Positions 36,864 through 45,153 of a stretch of 64,000 nt of DNA are shown one piece after another; the stretch's first letter is position 1, and each line of letters begins with the position of its first letter. A program made the position numbers and the translations under genes. Source of the stretch: Spirosoma linguale DSM 74. GTDB lineage: Bacteria > Bacteroidota > Bacteroidia > Cytophagales > Spirosomataceae. The notes below the pieces were generated by a model that had not been told where the DNA came from, ran no database searches, and was given only the letters and a program-made list of their open reading frames with translations. The stretch covers positions 6,605,001-6,669,000 of the forward strand of contig CP001769.1 of NCBI GenBank assembly GCA_000024525.1, written 5' to 3'.

Positions 36864-37502
36864 ATGAATCATATCCAAAAGTTACTTTTTATCACGGCTT
36901 TACTAACCAGTAGCATGGCCTTTGGTCAGCTAACCGAAGACCCGGACGACCGCCGGAGTCAGGGTAAAGATCCGCTTCGTACCCAAACGCCGGAGGGCCG
37001 ACCTTTGCCTTTTGGGCAGCGGCTGCGGTTTGGTGGCGGCATCAACGGCTTTCGTTTCGGCAATCCGTTCAGTCTGGGCGTTTCGCCCGTGATTGCCTAT
37101 CAGGCCACCGAGCATCTAATTGTCGGCGTTGGCGGCACTTACAACTATACGCGATACAAGGCGTACACAAACACAAATACAACCGTTCCGTACCGGACAC
37201 TTAATCAGTATGGTGGACGTGGATTTTTGATGTATGAGTTCATTCCATCCATTCTGCCGAATCTGTATTTGCACGGAGAGGTAGAGAGCACTACGATAAA
37301 TGACAAATTTGAGCAGCCCGGTTTGCCAGCACCAGCTACGTACAGTCTGACATCTCCCTTGTTAGGGCTAACCTATTCTCAACCTATTTCCCGGCGATTT
37401 GGTGTTAACTTAACGGCTCTCTATAACTTGAATTACACCAACAGTGTAGCGGCCAGCCTGATTTACAGCAGCCCGTTTGTACTTCGGTTATCGTTCTTTT
37501 AA
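36864..37502 (+). CDS. Small outer-membrane beta-barrel-like protein, function unknown
   Basis: 212 residues. A signal peptide ends near MAFGQ. After an acidic-basic linker (DPDDRRSQGKDP), alternating hydrophobic strands (LIVGVGGTYNYTRYKAY, RGFLMYEFIP, NLYLHGEVESTTI, RFGVNLTALYNLNYT) end with a C-terminal Phe, as expected for a Bam-assembled barrel of about eight strands. I cannot assign a family. It starts 42 bases after the MgtC-like gene. Confidence 0.6.
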   Translation: MNHIQKLLFITALLTSSMAFGQLTEDPDDRRSQGKDPLRTQTPEGRPLPFGQRLRFGGGINGFRFGNPFSLGVSPVIAYQATEHLIVGVGGTYNYTRYKAYTNTNTTVPYRTLNQYGGRGFLMYEFIPSILPNLYLHGEVESTTINDKFEQPGLPAPATYSLTSPLLGLTYSQPISRRFGVNLTALYNLNYTNSVAASLIYSSPFVLRLSFF

Positions 37503-37551
37503 GTCGTTACGCATACATTTTTTCGGATACTACCTTACCAATTTGTTTCCC

Positions 37552-37612
37552 AAACAAGCGCAAAGCGCACAGAAGTTTTCATCCGAAAACTTCTGTGCGC
37601 TTTGCGCTTGTT
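37552..37612. terminator. Perfect 29-base palindrome between convergent genes
   Basis: Arms 37552-37580 and 37584-37612 are fully complementary around a 3-base loop. T-runs are modest, so it may be a terminator, a mobile palindrome, or both. The arms contain GCGCAAAGCGC, itself an inverted repeat. Confidence 0.85.
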
Positions 37613-37626
37613 TAACTACTAAGCCA

Positions 37627-38643
37627 TTACTGAATCTTCTCCCAGATCAAATCGGCGATTCGCTGCATACCAGCATCGTTGGGGTGAGCGGCCACACCGG
37701 GGTCTTTATACTGACTGGCAAAGTAGGCCCGCTGTCCCACAAGTGGACTCAAGTCTACAAGTGCGTGTCCTTTTTCAAGGGTTACCGTCCGGACTATGGC
37801 ATCGGATTGGGGTTTATCCCAGACACTGGTTGTGCAGACAAGACGCACCGGCTGACCGTAATTGGCCAGTAAGTCGAGGAGCTGTCGATACTGTTTTTCA
37901 AAATTACGCTGTGCGACCAGACTCTGGTCAATGTTTTCTCCGATCCGCAGCACGATCAAATCGGGTTGAGTCCGTTGCAGTATCGGTGTAAATTCATCAA
38001 GGCTATACGCTGCCGTTCCAAAATCACGTTCGAAGCTCCCCCCCGATTCCAGATTGACGGTGATAGGCGGGTAAAGCGCCCGCAGCCGCCCCGTTAGCAG
38101 GTGAACAAAATCCTTTTCGGGTGCCGACGCAGCCATGCCGTTGAAATTGAACCAGCCCAGGTCGGGCACAGGGCCGTGGCTCATGATACTGTTGCCAAGG
38201 ATCAGCATCCGTTTATAATAGAGCGAAAACGAAGCCCCCCGGCTGATAGATCGTTTGTCTCCGGCCCGAATCCGCGAAAGTATGGTGCCACCGGAGAGAA
38301 CGGTGAACTGATCGCCGGTGAGCCAGCTGCTGCCGTTATCCAGCGAGTACTCGATTACGGCTCCGGCAGGCAGGGTGTCGGCGGTCAGGCGTACGGGAGT
38401 GCTCAGGTAAAATGTACCGCCATCGGGCGAAAAACGAGGGGGCGACACCTTGAGCGTATCGAAGGGAGGTGGCGGAGCAACCGGGCCAGCGGTCGACGAA
38501 CCACTCCCCGGCGTGGTAGCCGCTGGTGGCGTAACGACCACAACTTTGGGGCCATCGAGCGATGGATAGTCTTTGGTGCAACCGATCAGTACGAGCAACG
38601 GAACCAGTACGACTAGTTTACGAATGAAAAAGTAATGCTTCAT
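37627..38643 (-). CDS. SGNH/GDSL hydrolase lipoprotein
   Basis: 338 residues. Lipoprotein Cys22 (LVLIGC), then a Pro/Ser/Thr-rich linker. A chitobiase C-terminal-like Ig module is at about 65-135 (PDGGTFYLSTPVRLTADTLP). The SGNH core follows: block I ILGNSIMSHG with the catalytic Ser, block III LRIGENID, block V AAHPNDAGM (Asp-x-x-His form, with His). It probably hydrolyses an ester on a surface glycan. It lies near, but divergent from, the O-acetylation pair at 38970-41539. Confidence 0.82.
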   Translation of the reverse strand: MKHYFFIRKLVVLVPLLVLIGCTKDYPSLDGPKVVVVTPPAATTPGSGSSTAGPVAPPPPFDTLKVSPPRFSPDGGTFYLSTPVRLTADTLPAGAVIEYSLDNGSSWLTGDQFTVLSGGTILSRIRAGDKRSISRGASFSLYYKRMLILGNSIMSHGPVPDLGWFNFNGMAASAPEKDFVHLLTGRLRALYPPITVNLESGGSFERDFGTAAYSLDEFTPILQRTQPDLIVLRIGENIDQSLVAQRNFEKQYRQLLDLLANYGQPVRLVCTTSVWDKPQSDAIVRTVTLEKGHALVDLSPLVGQRAYFASQYKDPGVAAHPNDAGMQRIADLIWEKIQ

Positions 38644-38969
38644 TATGTACAGATGTCAACCTCTTTTTTACTCTACCAACCCAATCAACCCAAAAACGGT
38701 CTATTCTAGTAACCCATTGTATCATGCTGCTGTTTAACATGGTTCCGGGTGTTGATGCAGGACAAGATTACATAGACATACCTTTGCGACGTATTTACAG
38801 GTAAAGTTGCCCGGAGTAGCCAGAAGACTCGGAGCCGTGTATTTATAGTATATTTGCTACTATGACGTTTTTGCCTTGGTATGTCTATAGTTCTGTCACC
38901 CCACCCAGGCAGTAGCTTTCGAGTACCGCAAAACATATAATTTTACGCCCATCCCTATCCGTAACGCTT
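38644..38969 (+). promoter_or_regulatory. Intergenic region with two -7 boxes for the O-acetylation pair
   Basis: TACCTTTG (38779-38786) and TATATTTG (38849-38856) both match TAnnTTTG and point at the MBOAT gene. Neither has a TTG at 19-21 bases. Otherwise no gene or hairpin is evident. Confidence 0.4.
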
Positions 38970-40409
38970 ATGCTGTTTAGCTCAGCAATATTTTTGTTTC
39001 TGTATCTGCCCTCCTTCCTGATTGTCTATTACCTGTTACCGAAGCGCTGGCATAACCCCTTTCTGTTTTTTGCCAGCTTACTGTTTTATGCCTGGGGAGA
39101 AGGTCCGGTTGTGTTGGTGCTCCTGCTCTCCGCTTTAATTAATTACATAGCAGGCCGTCTGATTGAACAAGGTCGGCGCCAGACCGGCTTATGGCTGTCG
39201 CTCATCGGTAGCCTGTCGCTGCTCTTTTATTACAAGTACGCTAATTTCTTCGTTGATTCCATTCGCGGCACTGCCGAAATCTTTGCCTTACCCATTGGCC
39301 AAAGCCTGACGCTCGGCCACATTGCCTTGCCAATCGGTATTAGCTTTTACACGTTTCAGGGTATTTCCTACACCCTCGACATTTACTGGGGACGGATAAA
39401 AGCCAACCGGAGTTTTCTGGATTATGGCACCTACGTAGCCATGTTTCCGCACCAGATAGCCGGGCCTATTGTCCGTTACGCCGATATTGCTCCCGAACTG
39501 GCCGACCGGTCCACTACCCTGGAGAAGTTCGGTGTGGGCGCGGAGCGATTTATTCTGGGACTGGCCAAGAAAGTACTGCTGGCCAACACCTTCGCCAGTC
39601 TGGCCGATACCATTTTCAATGCCCCGGCTACCAGTTACGGCACGGCAACTGCCTGGCTGGGTATTATCGGCTATTCGCTCCAGATTTATTTCGATTTCTC
39701 AGGCTACTCCGACATGGCCATTGGGCTTGGCAAAATGATTGGGTTCGACTTTAAAGAGAACTTCAACTACCCCTACGTTGCCCGTTCCATCCAAGACTTC
39801 TGGCGTCGGTGGCATATTTCATTATCGAGCTGGTTTCGCGATTACGTGTATATTCCCCTAGGTGGCAATCGAGCCAGCAAACTGCGCACCTACCGCAACC
39901 TGCTTATCGTGTTTTTTGTGACCGGACTATGGCATGGAGCAAGCTGGAATTTCATCATCTGGGGGCTGTTTCACGGCCTGTTTCTGCTGGTAGAACGAGC
40001 GGGACTCGGCAAACGTCTGGAACGGGTATGGGCCCCTATCACGCACGTCTACACGGTGTTGGTTGTGCTGGTTGGCTGGGTGTTTTTCCGGGTCGAGACA
40101 TTGCCGGAAGCCATTCACTACCTACAGAAAATGATCGGACTGGGCACTCAGCCAACGGGCATCATGGCTTATCCGCTGGCTTATTTTCTGAATGCCGAAT
40201 TAATCATTTCGCTATTGATCGGTATTATCCTGACAACGCCTGTTTACCCCTATTTTCAGCGGGGTCTGGAGCGGCTGACAGCCCGGCTGGCCCCCGTTGG
40301 CGTTTTCATTAACTCGCTGTATGTAGCCGGTCTGTTTGGCTTGTTTGTGTTAGCCGTTATGTATCTGGCCGCCGACACGTATAACCCGTTTATTTATTTC
40401 CGCTTTTAA
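38970..40409 (+). CDS. MBOAT-family O-acyltransferase (AlgI/DltB-like)
   Basis: 479 residues with about 11 membrane helices. IALPIGISFYTFQGISYTLDIY is the MBOAT entry signature; DFWRRWHISLSSWFRDYVYIPLGG and LWHGASWNFIIWG hold the conserved residues, with the catalytic His in LWHGA near residue 320. Such proteins pass acetyl groups across the inner membrane to a periplasmic partner that O-acetylates a polysaccharide. The next gene, 29 bases away, encodes that type of partner. The polymer is unknown; alginate biosynthesis genes are absent here. Confidence 0.9.
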   Translation: MLFSSAIFLFLYLPSFLIVYYLLPKRWHNPFLFFASLLFYAWGEGPVVLVLLLSALINYIAGRLIEQGRRQTGLWLSLIGSLSLLFYYKYANFFVDSIRGTAEIFALPIGQSLTLGHIALPIGISFYTFQGISYTLDIYWGRIKANRSFLDYGTYVAMFPHQIAGPIVRYADIAPELADRSTTLEKFGVGAERFILGLAKKVLLANTFASLADTIFNAPATSYGTATAWLGIIGYSLQIYFDFSGYSDMAIGLGKMIGFDFKENFNYPYVARSIQDFWRRWHISLSSWFRDYVYIPLGGNRASKLRTYRNLLIVFFVTGLWHGASWNFIIWGLFHGLFLLVERAGLGKRLERVWAPITHVYTVLVVLVGWVFFRVETLPEAIHYLQKMIGLGTQPTGIMAYPLAYFLNAELIISLLIGIILTTPVYPYFQRGLERLTARLAPVGVFINSLYVAGLFGLFVLAVMYLAADTYNPFIYFRF

Positions 40410-40438
40410 GGGCAGTTATTGCTACCGAAAGACAATCC

Positions 40439-41539
40439 ATGAATAGCAGCCGTACCCGTATCATCGCTGTCGTTTTTTTCCTTTTCCTTTTCCTGCCGAC
40501 GGTCGATCAGCTACTTGGCCTGTCGTCCCGATTCAGCAGTACCGAGAACAGGAAACTGAATGGGATGCCCGCGCTGAACTTTCCGCACCTTCGCAGCTTT
40601 GTCAAACAGTTTGACCATTATTACAAAGAGAATTTTGGCTGGCGGAATGCGCTGTTTTATGTCTACAGCCGCTGGAAGTTTAATATTCTGGGAGAATCGC
40701 CCCTACCCGAAAAGGTAGTTGTGGGTAAGAATGGCTGGCTGTATCTGGGCAATAGCTACAACAAAGTCATTGACCAGCACCGGGGTCTGCAACCGCTTTC
40801 GCTGGATTCGGCCCGTCGGATTGCCAGCCATCTGATGCAGCGCCAGCAGGAACTGGCCCGTCAGGGCGTCCAACTCTACGTTCTGGTAGCTCCCGATTCG
40901 CACACCATTTACCCCGAGTACCTTCCCGACCATTTACAACAAAGCACCGCCCCATCGCGACTGGATGTTCTCAAGCAGGCCATTAACCAGACTAACCTTC
41001 GCTTTGTCGATATTCGGGATACGCTTCGGGCCGCCAAACGAGACCATGTGGTGTATTACCAGACCGATACGCACTGGAACGAATACGGAACCCTGATCGG
41101 CAGTGCATTCCTACTAAACCGGATTCGGCAGGAGCAGCCCGCTATTCCTCCCGTTCGGCTGTCGGATTACCACATAGAAAAGCAATTGGGCGGGGCCGGT
41201 GACCTGACCACCATGCTGACGCTTCAGGATGAGCAGCGGGATACGATCTATTATTACATAAAACCCATCCCCAGCCGGGCCGCACGGCAAACGGCCCAGA
41301 TTCCGAACGAAGAGACGGGGTACCCAGCCACCCGGTTTTCAGGACCGGGCGCGGGTCGGCTGTTAGTCATCGGCGATTCATTCAGTCACGGGCTTATGAA
41401 CTACCTGCCCGGCTATTTTCGTGAATCCTATTTTATCCGGGGCCGCTACCTGGACCCTGCGGTTATAAAAGCGGAGAAGCCCACCGTTGTCGTCATTGAA
41501 GTCGTAGAACGCAACATTAACCAGTTAGCCACTTTTTAG
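40439..41539 (+). CDS. AlgJ/AlgX-like SGNH O-acetyltransferase (DHHW family)
   Basis: 366 residues. An N-terminal signal anchor (IIAVVFFLFLFLPTVDQLL) is followed by ENRKL, FDHYYKENFGWR and VVGKNGWLYLG, typical of DHHW/ALGX proteins. Catalytic motifs are TDTHWNEYG (Asp-x-His-Trp, near residue 208) and GDSFSHG (Ser). It would receive acetyl groups from the MBOAT partner and transfer them to a polysaccharide in the periplasm. Same operon as the MBOAT gene. Confidence 0.88.
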   Translation: MNSSRTRIIAVVFFLFLFLPTVDQLLGLSSRFSSTENRKLNGMPALNFPHLRSFVKQFDHYYKENFGWRNALFYVYSRWKFNILGESPLPEKVVVGKNGWLYLGNSYNKVIDQHRGLQPLSLDSARRIASHLMQRQQELARQGVQLYVLVAPDSHTIYPEYLPDHLQQSTAPSRLDVLKQAINQTNLRFVDIRDTLRAAKRDHVVYYQTDTHWNEYGTLIGSAFLLNRIRQEQPAIPPVRLSDYHIEKQLGGAGDLTTMLTLQDEQRDTIYYYIKPIPSRAARQTAQIPNEETGYPATRFSGPGAGRLLVIGDSFSHGLMNYLPGYFRESYFIRGRYLDPAVIKAEKPTVVVIEVVERNINQLATF

Positions 41540-41590
41540 GGCTGGTTAATGGTTATTGAGTTATTGGTTAATCATTATTAGTAGCCGGTT

Positions 41591-41705
41591 GGGCATAGTC
41601 TGTGACTATGTCCGAGTGTTATCCGGTCTCTGACTGGTGTACTAAGTAATTCATTTACTCCGGTCAGAGACCGGGTAACGCCACGACATAGTCACAGACT
41701 ATGCC
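41591..41705. repeat. Nested palindromic element after the O-acetylation pair
   Basis: Arms 41591-41634 and 41663-41705, imperfect. The outer tip GCATAGTCTGTGACTATG contains its own small palindrome, and weaker TTAATGGTTATTGAGTTATT-like sequences lie outside both arms, giving up to three shells. Confidence 0.85.
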
Positions 41706-41773
41706 GAACACCCCTGACCAAAATTCGGGATGACACACGAACCACCTCAAGCCAAATTCACATTAATCAATAA

Positions 41774-44428
41774 CTAATTCACCAACAGGACCTTCTGTGT
41801 CAACACAGCATCGCCGACAGCTAGTTGCCAGATGTATAGGCCCGACGCCATATGGCTCAAGTCAAGTTGCTGACGCACTTTTTTACCGCTGACCGGCAGT
41901 GTCTGCTGACGCAATACCTGGCCCGTGGGGCCGATCATTCGCAGTTGAACGTCCGAAACATTGGTTGTCAGGTCAACATTCACTTGTACCGCACCGTTGG
42001 TGACCGGATTGGGATAAACCAGAAATACCCCTGCCGATGCGGGTTCTTCAGCCAGCACGAGCGGTGCGGGAGGGGCCTGAATACGGAGATTATCGACTGC
42101 CCAACCCCAGCCATACGCCAGTTGGTCGGATACCAGCCGAAACCGGATCAAAAGCTGATCACCCGCCCGAAAAGGGCTTCCTGGCTTCAGGATTGATATA
42201 TCCCGATGGCGGAGAAGGGCCGGGACACCAATTGTTTCGGAGTTCTGCTCGCCATCCAGCCCGGAAATTAATTTCGCCTTGTAGGCAGTAAGCCAGTCGG
42301 TTTTATCGGCGGAACTATAGGCATCTACCAGGGCTGTCCAGGTTCGGCCATTATCGGTGGAGCCTTCAACAACCACATAATCGTAGAAGGTCGCGTCGCC
42401 GGGTTTACTTCCGGGGGTGCCGGGTTCTACCAGTACCACCTCATCGAATCGAATAACGGCACTATCCGGATTGGCTTTAATGCGGATGGGCGACAGCAAC
42501 ACGTACTCGAAACTGCTCTGGCCCCGAAAATCAGCACCATTCCGATATGGATGCTCGGAATGAATGGCCCCGCTCCCAAACCCTACCGGCGTCGCCAGAC
42601 TGAACCCTGATCCCGCGAAATCACCGGCCGTGGCCACATTATCGAATGTATTGATGTACTGATCGCGCACCGGCTGCGGAGCAACAACCCTCAGTTCATG
42701 AAAGCCGGTGACCGGATTGACTTGCTGGTTCTTACTCCGCGACGAATCTCTGGCGACAATCCGATACGTAAGCCTGTCCCCGGCTTTTAACGAGTTAGCG
42801 GGAAAGTCGATCCGGGTCGAGTAGACGCTATCGTAAATAGCATTATTGACCGTCCGGCGACCGTATCGCAGCTGTCGACTGGGCTGGGCTACTCCATTGA
42901 TTTGGTATTCGACATAGGCGGCCCCGATACCACTCCGGTCGTCGGCAATACGGGCGTAGATGGGCAAGCTATCCGCCACCGTCGTCGACAGAATAGTATA
43001 TTTTGAGGGGCTGTACTGAATAACAGGCGGTGTATTGTCGGGGCCAACCCGCATATGGTGCCAGGTTTGCGACCCGGTTGTAAACTTACCCGGATTGGTA
43101 AACGTACGTTCCGATGCATCCTGCGCCTGGAAGTAATACCAGGTATCGCCCGAAGCCTGTGAAGCGGGCAATGTATACCGGTACTCGTCGGTACTGCCCA
43201 CCCGAACGGGCGACACGGCGGTGGCCACTGTATCCTTGGCGGTAGGCACACTTTTTCGGTAGAATAACCGAACGGAGCCGGGTATGAGGGTTGTATCGCT
43301 GATGACCCGTACGCTGAACACAAAATCCCGGTTCTCTTCAACATTCAAAACGGGTTCGTGCAAAACCGAAGTCGTTTTCCACTCCAAATCCGAGAAGAAC
43401 GCCAGTACCAGCGGGCCGGGCGTGTGCATCGACTGGCCCTGCGCCAGCCGGGCGCTCATCAGCGAGTTGATGGTGCCGGTCGGGTAAATATCTTCGTTTA
43501 AGTGGTAAACATTGGCTGCCCGATCAAACTGAGCCTGCGCGTTCAGCTTTAGCCGGAGGCCACTTGTCTGGCGCAGTACCGTTCCATTCAGGTATAGATC
43601 GCCACCCGTCAGTTGCCGATTCAGTGCAATTGAGTTGTTCGGGTAATCGGCCTGCGACGTGATCAGCCGCTTTCGAAGCCCATTTTCAATGAAACAATCA
43701 TAAACAGAAGGCAGATCGGCCAGGTATTGACCATTCCCCTGATCGCCCTTGCCGCTTTCGACGCTAAAGAACCCGATAAACCCCAGTCCGTGTGCCAGTT
43801 CGTGCAGCACGGCCGTTACCAGATCCGTCTGTCCTTTGGGCGTTTTACCATCCGTTCCGTAATACCAGTTATTGTTTCGGTTGAAATCTGCAATGATGTC
43901 GGGATCGGTTGGGTTATTTAATTCCCGCCGGGCTATTTTTTCGGCGAGGGCTACCGGGTAAAACGCGCGTACTTTCTGACTACCATCGAAGCTGTAGCGA
44001 TAGGACGCCGGACCCGCCGAGCCCAGCAGGTTGGGTTCCTGCGACACCCAGTTGGCCTGAATCCGAATGGGCACGGGCGAGACAATCAGCGTCGACCATA
44101 TATCGACGGCATACTGAAAAGCGCGTCTGGCTTCGGCCGTGAAATTGGTATAATTAACAATAAATTGTGCTGTGGGTGCCAGCGGACGGGCCGCGACGGC
44201 GTACCGATTAGAGCTGGTTTGCCGAAGAAACGACGCCGGGGCCGGAACATGCCCCGACCCATCCTGACCGGTTGAATAATAGCTGATCTTATTTCCCTGA
44301 ATCGACAGGCTGACCGGCTTCGTGACCGGCCCCGTCAGCGTAGGAGAACTGTTCTTTTGGGCCAGACACAGCTGCGCTCCCAACAGTCCGATTGCACTTA
44401 TTACCCGGAACACATTCCCACAAGTCAT
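41774..44428 (-). CDS. T9SS-sorted metzincin-like metalloprotease
   Basis: 884 residues from ATG 44428 (signal peptide ending near CLAQ). The zinc motif HELAHGLGFIG (HExxHxxGF) lies near residue 210 within a YAVDIWSTLI region common to Bacteroidota proteins of this kind. An Ig-like region and a jelly-roll (GFSLATPVGFGSGAIHS) follow, and the C-terminus is a type A T9SS sorting domain: YPNPVTNGAVQVNV ... SGLYIWQLAVGDAVLTQKVLL. It would be secreted and fixed to the cell surface by the type IX system. Protease activity is predicted only by motif; the Met-turn is not obvious. Confidence 0.8.
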   Translation of the reverse strand: MTCGNVFRVISAIGLLGAQLCLAQKNSSPTLTGPVTKPVSLSIQGNKISYYSTGQDGSGHVPAPASFLRQTSSNRYAVAARPLAPTAQFIVNYTNFTAEARRAFQYAVDIWSTLIVSPVPIRIQANWVSQEPNLLGSAGPASYRYSFDGSQKVRAFYPVALAEKIARRELNNPTDPDIIADFNRNNNWYYGTDGKTPKGQTDLVTAVLHELAHGLGFIGFFSVESGKGDQGNGQYLADLPSVYDCFIENGLRKRLITSQADYPNNSIALNRQLTGGDLYLNGTVLRQTSGLRLKLNAQAQFDRAANVYHLNEDIYPTGTINSLMSARLAQGQSMHTPGPLVLAFFSDLEWKTTSVLHEPVLNVEENRDFVFSVRVISDTTLIPGSVRLFYRKSVPTAKDTVATAVSPVRVGSTDEYRYTLPASQASGDTWYYFQAQDASERTFTNPGKFTTGSQTWHHMRVGPDNTPPVIQYSPSKYTILSTTVADSLPIYARIADDRSGIGAAYVEYQINGVAQPSRQLRYGRRTVNNAIYDSVYSTRIDFPANSLKAGDRLTYRIVARDSSRSKNQQVNPVTGFHELRVVAPQPVRDQYINTFDNVATAGDFAGSGFSLATPVGFGSGAIHSEHPYRNGADFRGQSSFEYVLLSPIRIKANPDSAVIRFDEVVLVEPGTPGSKPGDATFYDYVVVEGSTDNGRTWTALVDAYSSADKTDWLTAYKAKLISGLDGEQNSETIGVPALLRHRDISILKPGSPFRAGDQLLIRFRLVSDQLAYGWGWAVDNLRIQAPPAPLVLAEEPASAGVFLVYPNPVTNGAVQVNVDLTTNVSDVQLRMIGPTGQVLRQQTLPVSGKKVRQQLDLSHMASGLYIWQLAVGDAVLTQKVLLVN

Positions 44429-44584
44429 AGCGATGTAAATCTTTCGGTCACGCAAGTTTATTTTGGTCGACGTGCGAATTTCGACATCAATCGACCAATG
44501 GCAACAAAAAGACGCATATATAACCTAACAGCTCCTGAGCTATGAATTTTTCCTCTCAATAACTCGTCTGCGCTACCGATGCGC

Positions 44585-44992
44585 TTATTCAGCGTCGGCG
44601 GCTCGCTTGAGTACCAGCGATACCGAGTTCAGGCAGTAGCGCAGGCCGCCCGGTGGAGGGCCATCGTTGAACACATGCCCCAGGTGAGCATCGCAAATGT
44701 TGCACAATACTTCAACCCGCGACATGCCGTAGCTATAATCTTTTTCGAGACGGACGCGCTCTTGTTCAATGGGTTCGGTAAAACTAGGCCAGCCCGTTCC
44801 CGACTCGAACTTGGTTGTCGACTCGAACAGTTCTGTACCACAGCATACGCAGGCATAGAGACCGGGGTCGTGCGCTTCGCAGTACTCGCCCGAAAATGCC
44901 CGCTCGGTCCCTTTGCCGCGCGCTACCCGGTATTGTTCCGGTGTCAGTAACTGCCGCCACTGTTCGTCCGTCTTGATAACTTTTTGAATCAT
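44585..44992 (-). CDS. msrB: Peptide-methionine (R)-S-oxide reductase
   Basis: 135 residues, full length. Zinc-binding pairs are CVCC and CNIC; the substrate pocket is GTGWPSF and HLGHVF; the catalytic cysteine is in RYCLNSVSL near residue 119. It reduces methionine-R-sulfoxide in proteins using thioredoxin. No MsrA is fused or adjacent. Divergent from recQ. Confidence 0.96.
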   Translation of the reverse strand: MIQKVIKTDEQWRQLLTPEQYRVARGKGTERAFSGEYCEAHDPGLYACVCCGTELFESTTKFESGTGWPSFTEPIEQERVRLEKDYSYGMSRVEVLCNICDAHLGHVFNDGPPPGGLRYCLNSVSLVLKRAADAE

Positions 44993-45025
44993 GGTTCTTC
45001 TCGTTAGTGTTCACGTCTTTGTTTG

Positions 45026-45033
45026 CAAAGCTA
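45026..45033 (-). promoter_or_regulatory. Promoter -7 box (TAGCTTTG) of msrB
   Basis: An exact TAnnTTTG match 34 bases before the msrB start on the minus strand, back to back with the recQ box. Confidence 0.45.
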
Positions 45034-45068
45034 AACCCCATAGTCAACCGATTTGTCTTTTCCCCGCC

Positions 45069-45076
45069 GTAAATTT
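45069..45076 (+). promoter_or_regulatory. Promoter -7 box (TAAATTTG) of recQ
   Basis: An exact TAnnTTTG match 78 bases before the recQ start. Confidence 0.4.
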
Positions 45077-45153
45077 GCAGCCAGCTATTCGGTTCACGGT
45101 GGTTCGTGGCTTTGGCATTTCGTGTAAACTGAATACTATAAACCAGTAATACA

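Noticed and set aside
37477..37872. 131-residue plus-strand frame
   Set aside because: Translates a perfect palindrome and the antisense of the SGNH gene.
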